Source of the DNA: Nipponacmea schrenckii
Taxonomy: Eukaryota > Mollusca > Gastropoda > Lottiidae
DNA: 64,000 nucleotides
Direction of reading: 5' to 3'
Assembly (NCBI GenBank): GCA_030562195.1
Contig: CM060202.1
Coordinates: 32,168,599 to 32,232,598 of the forward strand
A program made the translations under genes and the position numbers. Below are positions 34,998 through 47,417 of this stretch, piece by piece; the first letter of the stretch is position 1; every line of letters begins with the position of its first letter. The notes under the pieces were generated by a model. It searched no databases. It saw only the letters and a program-made list of their open reading frames with translations, and was not told the origin of the DNA.

Positions 34998-37548
34998 CCA
35001 TACTTATTTATTTATTTATTTAACAGCAAAGTAAATACATACTGCAGCTGGATATATATAATACAAAAAATAGTACAAAAATACAACAAAATAAAGGGAG
35101 ATAAGAACAAAATAACACGAACACACAAATACAAAACTAAAGACAATACTTAGAACAGATACAATAACATGTATAATATACCGAATCTAACTATTAATTA
35201 TAAAGGTGAAGAATTGGTGTATTAAAACAGGAATTCCCAATGGGTTGACAGATTACAAATTTAAAAGTGTACTTCCAAGTTTAAAAGCATGAAAGAGATA
35301 ATTATCCAAGTTCAAAATTTCTTATCGTTTGAGGGGGACAATAATCGATTCAATTTGTAAAGGGAGGGAAACGAACAGAAACGTTGGTTGAAATATTTTC
35401 TGCGGAGCGAAATGTACGAGGGGCAACATAGTAAGAAGTGATATTCATCTTCAATATATTTCGAGTTACAAGATAAGCAATATCTTTTATCGTGTGTGAT
35501 TTTAGTGTATCAACCAGTATCAACACTTAATTTAAGGCTACAACGGAAATGACAAATAAGTAATAGAAATATAAGAATCTAGGTATGATTCAAATTCAAA
35601 ATTAATTTGATATTTTTTATAAAACCGAAGTTTGCTAGATAGCTCTAAGGATGCGGACCATTCTTGGCGGAATTGGTCAATAATAAGTGTTTTAATTAAA
35701 GAATAATTGAATAATTGTGGTTGTTGAAAGACGTATGAAAACCCTGTTTCATTGAACAATTACCTGATGTCCGAGACCCAATTAATTTGATCATTACAAT
35801 CATCTGTACAGAGGGTTTTATAAATGGATGAAATAAGGGGATTTTCTGCATGTACTGTACTATCTTCCTACAATATTTTATTAATCTTAGTTTTCGAATT
35901 ATGGACAATGGTAATAAACCAATTTCGGCTCTTGCAGCGCATAGTGGTGGGTTCTTTCCAACGCGCAAGACATATAGAAATCCCCATATTTCACAGGCAT
36001 ATAATAAAACCGAAGCCACAGAGGATTTATAGACGACGCACATATTTCTAGTATTTATATACGAATTATTAAGTGATGAAATTATAGAACCCAGGATTTT
36101 CTCCCTTGATACGCCAATCTCTTCTCAGCATTAAGGAATTTTCCGTTATAAAAAAATAAAATTCCGAGATATACATTATACTCTTTTACAATTTCTAGCG
36201 TTGTGTTATGAATTTTAAAACTGGGATACAGTGATAGCTTGCCCTTATGAAATACTATCACTTTAGATTTATTGGCATTTTTTTCAAGTTTCCATTTACT
36301 ACAATTAAAGCAAAATTTATCCAATAGATTTTGCAGGGCTCGTTCACTATTGGCAAAGAGCAAAGTATCATCCGCGAAAAGCCAACAGTAAATGATGGTA
36401 TTACATATTTTAACTAAATCTGGGTCATCACTATCAAGACAATTTTCAATGTCATTAATAAATAACAAAAATAGCAATGGTGAAAGTGGTTCACCTTGTT
36501 TCACTCCTGAAAAACTATAGAACGTTTCTGATAATTGGCTTTAAACTTGATCACACTATTAACTTGTTGATACATTGATCTAATCATATTTGTCATTTTA
36601 CTGCTGACCCCTACCGAATGAAGCTTAGCCGGTAGGAAGTTCTTATCAACTAAATCAAATGCTTGAAATATTAATCGAATGGTTAATCACTCCGTTAAAA
36701 AAAAAAGATTGCGTCTAACGTGCTGCGTTTAGCTCTAAAACCAAATTGAGGATCAATAAGCTTATTATTAGACTCGCACCATTTAGTTATTCTGCAGTTA
36801 AGTGTTAATAAGAATAGCTTAGCAAATGCACTCATAATAGAAATTCCTCTAAAATTGTTAACCATGTTAAGGTCGCCTTTTTTGGGAACAGGCTAAACTA
36901 ACAAACCACGCCGAAGGATAGCAAACTGATCTATAAATAATGCTAAAAAATTGGGTTAGTAATGTGATAAGAAGATCAGACCCTTCTATAAAAAAATTCG
37001 TTGTATAATTGGTCGGGAACCCGTACTTTTTTCATATTTGAGTATTTTGATGGCTAGCTCGACTTCACTTTCTGAAATATCCCTATCTAGGCTTTCAATG
37101 TAGATATAAGAATTTGCTTTAACGTTAGATGTTTATCTGATGACCGGTAAATTTCCTTAAAATGACAATGAAAGTCCTCAGAAGTTAAATTTGTCTTAGT
37201 CACATTTTAAGTGGTTCCAGAGATGTTTAGTATTCGATTTGGCAATTTTGTTTTTATTTTGACCCACCTTTCTCCCATATTCAACCTTAGCTCTGCGTTT
37301 AACCTTATTATATGAACTTCGACTAGCAAAAAATGATTTTTGGTTTCGAGAAATCGATTTTTTAAAAACCGATTTCTACATTTTGAAAAAATTGATCTGG
37401 ATTTTTTACAATCGAAATCGAACCATTCATTCTGGTAATTTTTCTAGAATTAGTAGCCTTTCCTTTCACATTACGCTCAAAACAAGATACTGATATATCA
37501 TAGAAAATAGTTGTAATATTGTTAATTGCCGTGGGGTGTGTTAAAAAT
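34998..37548 (-). mobile_element. LINE-B, 5'-truncated
   Basis: The 3' end lies at a ttatttatttatttattt run near 35.0 kb. Minus-strand coding includes a C-terminal region (VASVLLYACEIWGF near 35.99 kb), GEPLSPLLFLLFINDIEN and LFADDTLLFANSERALQNL (36.1-36.5 kb), and RT N-terminal and linker parts to 37.5 kb in broken frames. Clade uncertain: the C-terminal LLYACEIWGF type of region resembles the Nimb/I or L1-like lineages. The 5' break is at the same point as the 32.6-kb copy and adjoins the same satellite. Confidence 0.75.
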
Positions 37549-38720
37549 GAAGACCCAAAGACCTAAGACCTAAGACCTAAAAAAGGAAGACCTAAAAAAG
37601 GAAGACCCCACAAGGTAAAAAACGAAGACCTAAAAAAGGAAGACCCCACGAGGTAAAAAACGAAGACCCTGTGAAAAAATCCGACAAGGCATAGAAATAT
37701 TCCAATTTTACTCGAAGATTAAGCATGTCAATACGCTAATTTCCCCAGAAAATGAGCAAAATCCAGCACTCCCTCCCTTCCCTGTAGGGTGAAACATAAA
37801 TACGGACGTACAAAAAAAGGTATAAAAGGAAGATCCCACCAGGTCAAAAACGAAGACCCTGTGAAAAATTCCGACAAGGCAAAGGAATATTCCATTGAAA
37901 TTTTACTGGAAGGTTAAGCATGTCAATACGCCAATTAACCCAGAAAATGAGCAAAATCCTTCACCCCCTCCCTTCCCTACAGGGTGAAACATAAATACGG
38001 ACGTAAAAAAAAGGTATAAAAGGAAGACCCCACCAGGTAAAAAACGAAGACCCTGTGAAAAAATCCGACAAGGCATAGGAATAATCCATTGAAATTTTAC
38101 TCGAAGGTTAAGCATGTCAATACGCCAATTTCCCCAGAAAATGAGCACAATCCATCACCCCCTCCCTTCCCTACAGGGTGAAACATAAATACGGACGTAA
38201 AAAAAGGTATAAAAGGAAGACCCCACCAGGTAAAAAACGAAGACCCTATAAAAAAAATCCGACAAGGCAAAGGAATATTCCATTGAAATTTTACTCGAAG
38301 ATTAAGCATGTCAATACGCCAATTTCCCCAGAAAATGTGCAAAATCCATCACCCCCTCCCTTCCCTACAGGGTGAAACATAACTACGGGCGTAAAAAAAG
38401 GTATAAAAGGAAGACCCCACCAGGTAAAACACGAAGACCCTGTGCAAAAATCCGACAAGGCATAGGAATATTCCATTGAAATTTTACTCGAAGGTTAAGT
38501 ATGTCAATACGCCAATTTCCCCAGAAAATGAGCACAATCCATCACCCCCTCCATTCCCTACAGGGTGAAACATAAATACGGACGTAAAAAAAAGGGTATT
38601 AAAGGAAGACCCCACCAGGTAAAAAATGAAGACCCTGTGAAAAAATCCGACAAGGCATAGGAATAATCCATTGAAATTTTACTCGAAGGTTAAGCATGTC
38701 AATACGCCAATTTCCCCAAG
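37549..38720. repeat. Tandem array, ~195-203-bp unit, second copy
   Basis: About six units of the same satellite as at 32.6 kb, again with gaagacctaa subrepeats at the LINE-B junction, ending at ttccccaagtatagtat. Confidence 0.9.
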
Positions 38721-38734
38721 TATAGTATAATTAT

Positions 38735-39520
38735 CCTTCATGCTGACATTACCAATTAATACGCGACGTTCATCGCATCTCACTTGTTTTCACGAGATAA
38801 ACATTCAGATTTATCAGCCCGGTTTCCCCCTTGTCAGTGATGCATTTCGTAGAGACGGGCATGGAAAAATATAATTATTGCATTCGCTTTTTTAACTTTT
38901 TGTGTACAAAACATTTAGTACGTAGGTGGAAATTAAACATAAAGCGAAGTCCCCGGATTCATAATGGCGGACAAGGCTCCTAAACGACCAGCGATCACAT
39001 GATCAACAGAGACTCTGGTTCCTATATATAACTGTATGATGAGAACCGAACTTACAAGCAATATTTTCTCCAAGGGAGGTAATCCAACAATACAGGGAGA
39101 TAAATTCAATGTCCAATCATAACGAGAAAACTCTACATACTTCATGCAATTAATAATGGTAAGTTTCCAATCTGGATGGTTCATGAAAACAAAATTAATG
39201 CAAATGAACACTCGTCAAAAAGTAACCCCGAAACGGTTGCTTTCCGACCTAAGAGATCGTAGTTTTAAATCAACCCCCCCCAAACCCCACCCCCCATCCG
39301 CGTAAAAGGATATATCAAATAAATAACAGTATAACCTTCTTAAACGGATGTCGAGCTGCCAGTCCGAGTCGAACATTGGCATCAAGTGTTTCAAAAGAGA
39401 CGCATAACCTTCGTCAGAGGTGGCAACCGCCACGTTACGTATACCACTCGCAGTGCCTGGAATTTCAAAAGACAACAGACCTTACATTAGAATTATGAAT
39501 AGAAATTTAAAATTGTGTAT
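38735..39520. repeat. Block P copy before gene M copy 6
   Basis: Contains the gene M far 3'-flank word (cattaccaattaat), an ATGGCGGACAAGGC word, a TATATATAAC box and ATG|gtaagtttcc. On the minus strand GIRNVAVATSDEGYASLLKH, then LMPMFDSDWQLDIRLRRL, stays open here but is broken in the other copies. A possible captured first exon; unproven. Confidence 0.5.
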
Positions 39521-39610
39521 AACAGATAATATACAGGTCTGAAAGAAGTTTTTAAAAGTTAAAAATAGAAAACTGTACTGTACTTCGATAACGTAACGTA
39601 ATTGTTACTA

Positions 39611-39618
39611 TGACGTCA
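39611..39618 (+). promoter_or_regulatory. CRE palindrome in gene M copy 6 promoter
   Basis: TGACGTCA. The conserved region starts only near 39.55 kb, so the upstream TATA box and subrepeat array seen in other copies are missing; upstream is unrelated sequence. Confidence 0.45.
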
Positions 39619-39969
39619 TAACCATTATCATCACTGATTGTTCTGTATTACAACCAGAAACAACACAGATTCCACATTCAACTACATTTTCATCACATTT
39701 CAACAAATTTCCTGATTTTTTTCACGAATTTTGTGGTAAAAAGGTGAGTTTTTATTGTATTTTTATGGCGTTTGAGTTTTATAAAAAAATATTCAAATTC
39801 TAAGGTAAATTTTGTCATTTTTTAAAGACACAAAAATGGAAATATGGTTCCATACAGTTTCTAAGCTACATTTTGTTAAATGCGAACGAGGTCTATATAT
39901 TTTCAGATAGTTTGGTCACTATGTTTTTGAACTTTTTGAAAATAACATTTTATTTATCTTATAGGAAAA

Positions 39970-40572
39970 ATGTCAGCAACGGATTCTACAACTACGGTTA
40001 CAAGTACGACTACTGATATCGTTCCAATTCCCCAAGGAGTTACGCCTACAGAAAAAGAACTGATGAAAAAACTCAAAAATAGAAATCCCGAGATAGATCT
40101 GTCTGTTTATTTGATTCAATCGCCAATAGATATTTCTAAATATCTCATAAAACCACTTCAACACCAGCTAGATGTTAACTCCAAGACAATAGTAGCTTCA
40201 ATACTTCAAGATCTTCTAGACTCTTTAGATATTTTGGGGCTGAACATGGAAATCATGAATTCCAGAGTAATTCTTCTGAAACAGGTTAGTTTTGAATTAG
40301 AAATAAAGTTCTTGCTAAAATTCTTACTTAAAGTTCAGAAAAGAGTAGTGTTGGATAGTGATGAAGAACGTAGTTTAATAAAAGCACTGGCCCAGGTTAC
40401 AAATTAAAAGTAGTAGGGTTTGTTAACTACATATTTTTATTATTTTTTGTTTCCAGGAATTAAAGTCACAAGATTCCAAAGATTTAGAAGAAGTTTAAAA
40501 TCACTAAAGACAAGATTCGTGACGTCATTAACATGTTGTTTTAGATCTAAATCTTCTCAAGCTTCAGATTAA
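39970..40572 (+). pseudogene. Gene M copy 6, frameshifted with read-through frame
   Basis: The main exon is 315 nt (39970-40284), two longer than the others, because LDFGAEH became LDILGLN. The shifted frame passes through the intron 2 position without a stop and enters the optional exon in its correct frame (KRVVLDSDEERSLIKALAQ), stopping at 40407 if nothing is spliced. With intron 3 spliced (donor after 40395, acceptor before 40457) it would end ELKSQDSKDLEEV at 40498. The normal two-exon form would be out of frame. The first residue change is T to A (MSATDS). Confidence 0.55.
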
Positions 40573-41460
40573 ATCCAGGATGGAATATAATTGACCCCGG
40601 ATCAGAGTTCAAAGTATGATTGACCCTGAGGTTAGGTTCAGAATATCATTGACCCCAAGATTTTTATGGACCGAAAACAGCGACGAATCTGTATCAAATA
40701 TTTGAATTTTTAGGATTATTGGTTTTTAACTATATATTTATATAAATTAGGCTATTTATATTTTTGATAAAGATTTTAACAACGAATCCTGTGTGTTGTT
40801 TTGTATGGATAAACTTGAACTATAACAAATTGCTAGGTGCACTGTGGTCTGGTTTTAAAAAACCAATTTATATTGAGTTATGTCCCTTCCTCGGTTTGAT
40901 CAAAAGAATAACCAGATAGAGCTGCTGACCATAGCATACACGGAATGGACAACGCCTGTACCCATTTGGCCCACCACCTTCAGCCCGCAAAGTTTTAGGA
41001 CCCTGTTGTTCCTCCTCACCTGATGATTTTTAAAAAAACACCACTGTAGAAGAAGTATGATTCACGATGGTAAGAGATTACCTTTACAGTGGAATACTGA
41101 GAAAGTCACAACACGAGGAACGGTATTCGAAAATGATACAAACACTATTCTCTTCTTCTACTACAAACTGTGTCGAATTGGAATTTACAGGTGTCTTCCC
41201 ATATTTCCCCTTACCAATTGAGGTAATAGATCGGAACAAAATCAGGAAGGCATGATGAGATACAAAACGATGTGGCGGGATTCTTTTTTTCCACGGTAGA
41301 TTCAAGTAAAGTCTAATCATCCTTCCAATATATGCTGACATTACCAATTAATGCGCGACGTTCATTGCATCTCACTTGTTTTCACGAGATGAACATTCGG
41401 ATTTTTCAACTCGGTTTCCCCTTGTCAGTGATGCATTCGTAGAGACGGACATGGAAAAAT
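40573..41460 (+). repeat. Conserved 3' flank of gene M (copy 6), full length
   Basis: Unlike copies 3 and 4, the flank continues past the ttctactacaaactgtgtcg word to gtagagacggacatgg, as in copies 1 and 2. Confidence 0.85.
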
Positions 41461-42275
41461 ATAATTATTGCATTCTCTATAACACTTTTTGTGTACAAAA
41501 CATTTACATGTAGTACGTAGGTGAAGATTCAACGTCAAGCGAAGTTCCCGGACTTATAATGGCGGACAAGACTCCTTAAAGGCCAGTGATCACATGATCA
41601 ATAGACACTCTGGCTTCTATATATAACTTTATGATGATAACCGATCTCACAAGCAATATCTTCTCCAAGGGAGGTTATTCAACAATACAGGATATTGAGA
41701 TAAACTCAATGTCTAATCATAGGGAGAAAAAATTTACATACTTCATGCAATTAATAATGGTAAGTTTCCAATCTGGATGGTTCATGAAAACAAAATCAAT
41801 GCGAATGAACACTCGTCAAAAAGTAACCTTGAAAACGCTGCTGCATAGTTTTTTGCGTTTCAAATCATGGCCTACCGTAATATATGAAATAAATAACATT
41901 ATAACCTTCTTAAACGGATGTCGAGTCCAGCTGCCAGTCCGAGTCTAAAATTGGCATCAGGTGTTTCAAAAGACGCATAACTTTCTTGAGAGAGGACAAC
42001 CGCTACATTACGTATACCAATCGCTGGAATTTCCAAAGGCGGATAGAAAAATTAACAATGTGTATAAAATCCGGCGCTAAAATCTGACTCTATAATTATA
42101 GACCAATTTATGTATTATCTAGTGTATCTTAACCGCTTGAAAGACATTGATCAAAAAAAAAATTTCTTAAATAATAATAAGTTATTGTATTCGCACCAAT
42201 CTGGTTTTAGGTCTTATAGTTCTTGTCAAACAGCTCTGACTAACACAATTGAAAACGTTTATGATGTAGTAAATG
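41461..42275 (+). repeat. Block P and LINE-A middle fragment
   Basis: Same order as 19.87-20.67 kb, with a TATATATAAC box near 41.62 kb and ATG|gtaagtttcc near 41.76 kb. The LINE-A piece spans about 42.03-42.28 kb. Confidence 0.75.
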
Positions 42276-43070
42276 ATAATTGAGTTGCAAATTAGAAATT
42301 TGCCACTCTTTGTTTTCATTAGAATTTTTTATTTCGGGAAGCTCCCTAGCCCAACTCGAACATGGTATAGAAATTTGGTTTGAAAAATACGATAAGATAC
42401 GTACTGGAATAGAAAATGTGTGGAATCTTATGAAAGTGACAATAAAAGTTCGGTGCCTCGGACTAACTCAATATAAGCTCAACAACACGAAGGTGTCCCC
42501 AACGTAGACTACAGTAAACGAACTTCCACCAAAGCCACGTTTTCGACACTTCCGAGCATGCCGTCCTACAGTCAACAACGTGACATGAACTTGTAACCAT
42601 CTTAATACCTATGTAAATCACTGTAATAAAGTTATTTAACATACACAATGTGAAGTCCTACATTCCAGTCTGTCTTGTGTAATCCCTAGTACACAAAATG
42701 AATATTTATAACTAAAATTTTTACGCATCAGTAGTTAGTAATTGCATAATAATAATATGCATAATTGCATTACTTTGTTGCTAATTATCCGATCGTTTTT
42801 AAAATAACAGAATATAGAGAAGTCGCCTATAGAAAAAAAAAAAACCGCATCATAAAAAGATTTCTACCACTTTCGGTTCTTGCGTGAGAACTTCTGGTTT
42901 TTTAAACCGCGTTGGGTCACCCAGCTTCCGGTTTATGTAAGAAATCAATACAAAAGCTATATATATATACCATCAAGCATAATTAGAACCCTTTTAGAAT
43001 AAAAAAAACCAAACCGGAAGTGATACTTTATGTGTCATCACAGAACGGAAACATTCAGCAAAATTTTAAT
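42276..43070 (+). repeat. Block Q, interrupted by a solo LTR
   Basis: Matches 20.67-21.14 kb except for the insertion at 42419-42695. Confidence 0.85.
42419..42695 (+). mobile_element. Solo LTR (277 bp)
   Basis: Starts TGTGGAATC and ends AGTACACA, the TG...CA ends of retroviral-type LTRs, and contains AATAAAG as a likely polyadenylation signal. It is flanked by AAATG at 42414-42418 and 42696-42700. The empty site at about 20.79 kb (agaaaatgaatat) lacks it. No internal coding region is present. Family not determined. Confidence 0.85.
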
Positions 43071-43429
43071 AAGTCCGCTAATTTTTATCCGATTTGTCCG
43101 ATTTTGGTGTTTTTTTGAAACCTTGTAACTTTATCTAAAACTTGTTGGGAACAGAATTTTGATTTTAAAATTTAATCTTTTTAAATTTTTAATGCCCGAT
43201 TGAATTTTTTTGAAAATTCAAAAGGCCAAATCAAATGACCTTGAGCTTCAATGACCCTGAATTTTTTCAAGTAGAATGTTCTTGATCTAAGCTATCCACA
43301 CATATGCCTATTATAATCGACAACAATTTTTTTGGTACCCGTTTTAGTTTTTTGAAAATTCACAAGGCTATTTCTCCATAATGTTCAAGGTTTAAATATT
43401 CATATAAAGGATCTTCGAAACCACACAAA

Positions 43430-43620
43430 AATTTTAGGAGGAAATATTATTTTTTTAACAGAGACATGGCTAATAATTCTATAACACCGGCAAAACTAGA
43501 GTTAAATCCTCCTGTTTATAGATTAGATTTGTTTCTATCAATGTTACAAAAGTTACTGGTTGAAATAGAAGAATCTTGTTCAGATTATATTATCATGTTT
43601 TAAAACATTTGGCATCAAAC
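43430..43620 (+). pseudogene. Short copy of the endonuclease fragment
   Basis: Carries the LTETWL and ITPAKLEL words of the 21.5-kb copy, then an internal deletion joins directly to PPVYRLDLFLSMLQKLL. Confidence 0.65.
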
Positions 43621-44041
43621 AACCTTAAACAAATAAGATAACTTTTATGGATATACTACTCCTTCCTTTAATTTTTGCAACGTTTCAATTCACATACAGG
43701 AATCTTTATCAAGCACAAACAATAATAATAGCAAAACAGAGTAACAACTAATATATGTATGGTAAATATGACATCTATAATTAATAATAATAATAACTTT
43801 ATTCAGTGATATAAGGTCATAGACCCATAATACATTAATACAATATATAATATTCTCAATATGTATATAACTAGTGTAAATTTAAATATATTGATGATTG
43901 ATAACAAGATGAGGGGGGGGGGGTGTACAAACAACGGTGATTATAATCGAGATTTTCGTAATAGCAGAGCTGCCTCTATATATTTGGCGACTGATAATAA
44001 TAACGATCTATCTGTTGAGGTACATATATGGTGGAAAAGGT

Positions 44042-44926
44042 TTACATGATATATTTTGCCGGCAGAAAATCAGCTCTTAAATTACTTAAGTGTTTGCATG
44101 TGAACATGAAATGATAAGCATTTTCGTTTCCACACTCACATAAAGGACATATTGGGGTCCTACAAATACCTCGCCTATAAAGGTTTTCTGTCAGGGGTAG
44201 CAAATTTAAACGCAGCCTGGTAATATTTCTTCTCAATTTAATACCTATATGACATGTTAAATAAAATTCTTGGCTTAAATCAAATTTAAAAGAATTGTAC
44301 TCGGTGAGACTATCGTGTGACATGACCTTAGCTGACCACTCCTGGATATTTATATCCTTGAGTCTTAATTTCACAGATTGCAAAAATTGATTAACATTTC
44401 CAATGTTTTCAACGTAAAACATAAATGCGAAGCCAAGAGAAAATAACAACATTCTCAGATGAGTTACCCAAGTGGTCCGACTTAGATTTTGATCTAATCT
44501 TTTTAACATCAGGTACACCTGTTTTGGATAACGTTCAATTGACATATTAACTAAGGTACACCAATATTTTACACATGTTAACATATAATAAATACTTAAG
44601 CTGAATCGGCCACACTCACCAACAGCACCATCACTAGATGACGATTTGTGTATGCCTAGCACATATTTACAGAAATTTGTATGGATCCGTTCTATGTCAG
44701 GTCGATATTGAAAGCCCCAAAGTTGTGCACCATACAACAAGATAGGTTTTATAATAGAATCAAAAATTTTGAAGGAAACATGTGGTAGAGGGTGTCCGAT
44801 TTTTGAAATAAATGATTTAATTGGTATAAGAGCCTTTTCTACCTTCAGGGACAGGTTTATAAGGCACTTACCCATTTTAACCTTGAAGAAAATAGGATAC
44901 CTAGATAGCAATAATAGGTTACACAT
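44042..44926 (-). pseudogene. LINE-E ORF2 C-terminal region
   Basis: 294 residues with KPILLYGAQLWGF, ERIHTNFCKYVLGI and, at the end, CPLCECGNENAYHFMFTC, a Cys/His zinc-finger-like motif usual at the C-terminus of L1- and I-type ORF2 proteins. A break near 44.93 kb separates it from the RT. Confidence 0.8.
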
Positions 44927-44941
44927 TGGAGTCTTACTCCT

Positions 44942-45315
44942 TTAAAACCATTTTTCAATAGACTTGATAACACCACCATTTCCAAATACAACAATTTTAG
45001 TTTTATCAATATTGACAGATAATTCAGAAAGCTCACAGAATCTATCCAGAATGTTTATTTTCTTTTGAAGGTCACCAATAGTGTTAGAGACAAGACTGAG
45101 GTCGTCTGCATAAAAAAGAGCTAAAATGTCTTTCACTTCACTTATGGTGAAAATACCACGGACATCACTGTTTTCCAACATTTCCAACAGTTGGTTAATG
45201 TAAAAGCAGAAAAGGATCGGGCTCAAATTACACCCTTGCCTGACACCTGTATGACACTCAAAGGAAGGTGTTATTTGGCTGCCTAATTTGACACAGCTCT
45301 TAACTGAATTATACA
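44942..45315 (-). pseudogene. LINE-E RT, second half
   Basis: Contains GVRQGCNLSPILFCFYINQL (motif B) and ALFYADDLSLVSNT (catalytic YADD). Its upstream half lies across LINE-D at 47.67-48.23 kb; the codons join as ALRN and MYNSVKS when LINE-D and one target duplication are disregarded. Confidence 0.8.
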
Positions 45316-45316
45316 A

Positions 45317-46075
45317 ACGACGACAAACTTTTATGAAGAATTTTCAAACTTTCTTGATAGCAAAGTGACTTTAAAAACTGATACGCTTATAGTTGGCGAC
45401 TTTAACATCCATGTTGATAATACTCTTGATTCAGATACGCTACGTTTCAATGAAATACTCAATAATCGATCCTTAAAACAATATGTTTCGTCTTCTACCC
45501 ACAAGGCAGGTCATATCTTAGATCTTGTTATTGCCACTGAAGAATTGAAGATTGAAGAAATCCTTGTCGAGGACAAACTGATATCTGACCATTTTGTGGT
45601 TAAATTCAAGCTTGACATTAAGAAACCGGATCCTCCTCAAAAATCCATAACATACAGAAACTATAAGAATCTTGATAATACTGCCTTTAAAGAGAGTCTA
45701 GAAAAGTCAGATATTAGTAGTATCCTGAGTTGTGACGATATTCACGAGAAGGCAAATCTCTATAATTCGGTGCTTCTTAATGTGTTAGATAATGTTTGCC
45801 CATTGACGTCAAAAACCATCAAAATCCGTCCAAATACAGAATGGTTTACCGAAGAAATCCTCGAAGCAAAGCGTTACAGAAACAAAGCAGAACATGATTG
45901 GCGAAAATCAAAATTGACTGTTCATAGAGAAATCTATAAAGCAAAAAGGAATCGGGTAAATAAACTAATTGATGAAGCTAAAATTAACTTTTATTCCAGT
46001 AAGATTGAAACAAGTGAGAATAAGCAAAAGGAACTATATAAAGTTGTAAACTCTTTATTATATGTGGGCGTATAA
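45317..46075 (+). pseudogene. LINE-D endonuclease C-terminal part
   Basis: The frame is open from the truncation point. LIVGDFNIHVDN and LISDHFVVKF are the catalytic GDxN and SDH motifs. It continues through RPNTEWFTEEILEAKRYRNK and stops at 46075 after KELYKVVNSLL, where an internal deletion removes the RT N-terminal region. Confidence 0.85.
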
Positions 46076-47417
46076 AAACTATAGGCCAGTTTCAAATTTA
46101 AGTTTTATCTCCAAGATTCTTGAAAAGTGTATTGCCTCTCAGCTTCACGACCACATTGACTGTAATAATTTATATGAACCGTTCCAAAGTGCTTACAAAA
46201 AATTCCATAGTACTGAAACAGCAATTACCCGTGTATTTAATGATATCGTATGTGAATTGGATGAAAGACAATGTGTCTTCTTAATACTACTAGACCTTTC
46301 GGCCGCTTTTGACACTGTCGACCACCAAATACTTCTGACAAGGCTTAGTCAAAGATTTGGAATCAGGAATTCTGCCCTTGATCTTTTGAGTAGCTATCTG
46401 ATTGGTAGGAGCCAGTGTGTAGTTGTGGATGGGACAGTCTCTCTACCATCTCAGCTTGCATTTGGTGTACCTCAGGGATCTGTTCTAGGTCCAATATTAT
46501 TTACATTGTACACCTCTCCTCTAGGCGATATAGTGCGAAAACATGGTCTGAACTTCCACCTATATGCTGATGACACTCAACTATATATCTCATTCTCTCC
46601 TTTAGACTCTTCATCTTTCCAATTTTCAAAATCAAAACTAGAAGAATGTATACATGAAATAAGACTATGGATGTCCAAAAATTTTCTAAAATTAAATGAT
46701 GACAAGACTGAGTATCTGCTTTTAGGATCAAAAAATCATCTAAAGAATGCAAGCATATCATCTATAGTGATTGGCAATTCCAATATAAATGCGTCAGCCT
46801 CAGCAAGAAATATAGGTGTGATTTTCGACAGCAATATGCTCATGGAATCCCAAGTGAATAATATTACTAAACTCTGCTATTTCAATTTAAGGAATATTGG
46901 TAAAATCCGTAAATATTTATCTGAAGATGCAACAAAAGCACTTGTTAACTCATTGATAACATCACGTCTAGATAATTTTAACTCTATTCTTATTGGCATT
47001 CCTGAAAAACTTATGAAAAAATTAACCAAAGTTCAAAATACTGCAGCACGCCTAATATCTAGAACCAAACTCCATGAACATATTACTCAAGTTTTATATG
47101 ATTTACACTGGCTCCCTGTTAAATACAGAATAGAATTTAAAATATTATTATTAACTTTCAAATGTTTAAACGGTTTTGCCCCTATGTATCTAACAAAGCT
47201 TTTGGAAATATATTCCCCTGGACGGACGCTACGCAGTGCCAACAAACTGCTCCTTAAACCCAAAACTGCTAAACTTGCTTCCTATGGGCAACGTTCATTT
47301 TCTGTACAGGCGCCTCTCCTTTGGAATAATCTACCGTTCAGCTTAAGATCAGTAACATCTGTACATAGTTTCAAAAAAAAATTAAAAACGCATTTTTTCA
47401 ATCTGGCTTTTAAGTGA
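46062..47417 (+). CDS. LINE-D reverse transcriptase, long open frame
   Basis: About 450 codons are open from YKNYRPVSNLSFISKILEKC to the natural C-terminus. Motifs in order: LLDLSAAFDTVDH (motif A with catalytic Asp), FGVPQGSVLGPILF (motif B), HLYADDTQLYI (catalytic YADD), LNDDKTEYLLLG, then HWLPVKYRIEFKILLL and APLLWNNLPFSLRS of the L2/CR1 C-terminal region. All visible RT catalytic residues are kept, but the upstream endonuclease and RT N-terminus are deleted or out of frame, so the element is not autonomous. Annotated start is arbitrary. Confidence 0.8.
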   Translation: MWAYKNYRPVSNLSFISKILEKCIASQLHDHIDCNNLYEPFQSAYKKFHSTETAITRVFNDIVCELDERQCVFLILLDLSAAFDTVDHQILLTRLSQRFGIRNSALDLLSSYLIGRSQCVVVDGTVSLPSQLAFGVPQGSVLGPILFTLYTSPLGDIVRKHGLNFHLYADDTQLYISFSPLDSSSFQFSKSKLEECIHEIRLWMSKNFLKLNDDKTEYLLLGSKNHLKNASISSIVIGNSNINASASARNIGVIFDSNMLMESQVNNITKLCYFNLRNIGKIRKYLSEDATKALVNSLITSRLDNFNSILIGIPEKLMKKLTKVQNTAARLISRTKLHEHITQVLYDLHWLPVKYRIEFKILLLTFKCLNGFAPMYLTKLLEIYSPGRTLRSANKLLLKPKTAKLASYGQRSFSVQAPLLWNNLPFSLRSVTSVHSFKKKLKTHFFNLAFK

